The notes below the pieces were generated by a model that was not told the DNA's origin, did not search any database, and worked only from the letters and a program-made list of their open reading frames with translations. Both the position numbers and the translations under genes were made by a program. Source: an uncultured Clostridia bacterium (GTDB taxonomy: Bacteria; Bacillota; Clostridia; Lachnospirales; Anaerotignaceae). Taken from it: DNA of 5,889 nt. This document shows positions 4,762 to 5,889 of the stretch, one piece after another. The first letter of the stretch is position 1; every line of letters starts with the position of its first letter. The stretch lies in contig CATZIM010000126.1 of NCBI GenBank assembly GCA_958420075.1, positions 1 to 5,889 of the forward strand. The letters are read 5' to 3'.

Positions 4762-5889
4762 ATGAAGAAACACTTACTCTGCGCGGTGGTCATGGCGGCG
4801 CTGACCCTTTCTGCCTGTGGGCAGGAAGAAGCGGTCTTTATACTGACAGCTGCTCAGCAGGAGCAATATACACAACTGATGGAAGAAGTGGCAGAGGAAT
4901 ATTATTGGGATTTTGACGGGGACAGTCTGCGTTTTTCCGCAGGTGTGATTCCGGAAAATACAGAGGAAAACGCGGATTTCTTTGCGGCTTGTGCGGAAAC
5001 CGATCATAATATGACCAGTTATGCCGGCGCAGAAGTGGTGGTGGGCACCGCCAATCTGATGCATTACAACGGGGATGCGGCAGGTCAGCTTATGTGTTAT
5101 TTTTCCGGCAGCAGCCTCATTGGCGTATGTTATCAAGGGGGATACGATAACAGTTGGTATAGCCTCAATGCCCGGAATCCTTACGAAGCCAACGGCAATT
5201 TCCAGGCTTATGAAAACTGGGAAGGCATGGGCACTGGCTTTTCTATGACACCGGCTTCTTTTCCCAAGGAAGGCTTTCTTTCCGCAGGGAAAGACAAGGA
5301 CGGCAATGTGCTGACAGCATCTTTGCAGGATGGCGCTGTGCAGATTTATCGTTATCAGAAAGGCGCTTTGCGTCTGTGGCGGACATTGACATTCGGCAGT
5401 GGTCTGGAAGCCACATCTGCAACGTTCTTTGACGGCGCAGAAGGCGGCGAACTGGCAGTGGTTCTTTCCAGCATTACCGAAGAAGGCAGCGGCGAGAGTG
5501 AACATGTTTTCACCCGTTCGGAAAAAATATTGTTCTATGATGCCAATATGCAGAAAACATCTGAGGAAATCCCGCTGGAATCCAGTGACGCCGGGGCTTT
5601 GGCAGCGGAAGGCGGCAAGCTGATACTTTCCGACGATAAGACCATACAGTATTATGAACGGGGAGAAGGCGGCTGGAGCAACACAGGCTTTACCCGTTTG
5701 AAACATAACGTAGATTACATCCATATCACCGATCTGGACGGCAACGGTGTGAAAGAATATCTCATGAGTGACGGCATGGATCTGTATCTCTATCAGAAAA
5801 ACGACAATAACTTCCGTAAGATCTGGTCTACTCATCTGGGCGTGGAAAGCCTTTATGGCCCCATCACCAGCGGCGATTTGAACGGTGAC
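4762..5889 (+). CDS. Predicted surface lipoprotein with calcium-loop-like repeats (3' end beyond the window)
   Basis: The frame from ATG 4762 is open for 376 codons to the last base, so the gene is partial. The first 19 residues form a lipoprotein signal: KKH, a hydrophobic core, then the lipobox LSAC with C19 as the lipidated cysteine and Gly at +2. It should be exported by Sec, cut by signal peptidase II and anchored to the outer face of the membrane. The mature part is hydrophilic and acidic with many Gly, Asp, Tyr and Trp, and alternating strands that suggest beta-propeller blades. DLDGNGVKE (324-332) matches the DxDxNGxxE calcium loop of FG-GAP/VCBS-like repeats. DLNGD (372-376) begins another such motif 48 residues later, and DFDGDS (50-55) is a weaker one. 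AAGGGA (4751-4756) is the ribosome binding site. No family is recognised with certainty and no function is assigned. The long opposite-strand frame here lacks any start signal and is a shadow. Confidence 0.85.
   Translation, partial: MKKHLLCAVVMAALTLSACGQEEAVFILTAAQQEQYTQLMEEVAEEYYWDFDGDSLRFSAGVIPENTEENADFFAACAETDHNMTSYAGAEVVVGTANLMHYNGDAAGQLMCYFSGSSLIGVCYQGGYDNSWYSLNARNPYEANGNFQAYENWEGMGTGFSMTPASFPKEGFLSAGKDKDGNVLTASLQDGAVQIYRYQKGALRLWRTLTFGSGLEATSATFFDGAEGGELAVVLSSITEEGSGESEHVFTRSEKILFYDANMQKTSEEIPLESSDAGALAAEGGKLILSDDKTIQYYERGEGGWSNTGFTRLKHNVDYIHITDLDGNGVKEYLMSDGMDLYLYQKNDNNFRKIWSTHLGVESLYGPITSGDLNGD

Noticed and set aside
4774..5835. 353-codon minus-strand frame
   Set aside because: It is antisense to the lipoprotein gene, which has a promoter, ribosome binding site, signal peptide and lipobox. 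The minus-strand frame is rich in Cys, His and Phe and has no start signal.

Overview
The window looks like chromosome of a Gram-positive, endospore-forming anaerobe of the class Clostridia, possibly a Lachnospiraceae-like gut or rumen lineage. The class call rests on an AbrB with the canonical Firmicutes N-terminus, a spmA-spmB pair (found in endospore formers), strong AGGAGG-type ribosome binding sites and sigma-A promoters close to consensus. The family-level guess is weak. No RNA gene, CRISPR array, insertion sequence or integrase is visible.

Layout. Positions 1-32 probably hold the last codons of an upstream plus-strand gene, followed at once by a strong terminator (34-77). A single-gene plus-strand unit (162-797) encodes a left-handed beta-helix acetyltransferase of the Vat/CatB xenobiotic group and ends in its own terminator (818-860). 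Two minus-strand genes follow, forming one operon transcribed right to left: a MoxR-type AAA+ ATPase (2917-2105) and, 12 bases later, a CoxE-like VWA protein (2092-896). A near-consensus sigma-A promoter (2953-2982) drives them. Upstream of that promoter, a terminator cluster (2984-3108) closes off the minus-strand abrB-type regulator gene (3391-3131). Divergent from abrB, the plus strand carries spmA (3561-4151) and spmB (4139-4675), preceded by a sigma-E-like promoter. A perfect -35 spacing and -10 (4685-4713) then starts a lipoprotein gene (4762 onward) that is still open at the window edge.

How the genes fit together. spmA/spmB encode membrane proteins needed for spore-core dehydration, and AbrB is a transition-state regulator, so the 3.1-4.7 kb part is sporulation-related. 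The ATPase and VWA protein very likely form a chaperone-like pair that remodels or activates some client, but no client gene is visible. The acetyltransferase may give resistance to, or modify, an acyl-acceptor drug; its substrate cannot be read from the sequence. The lipoprotein is probably surface-anchored with Asp/Asn-rich calcium-loop-like repeats, and its function is unknown.

Nothing here is clearly an undescribed system. The most open questions are the client of the MoxR-VWA pair and the role of the lipoprotein.
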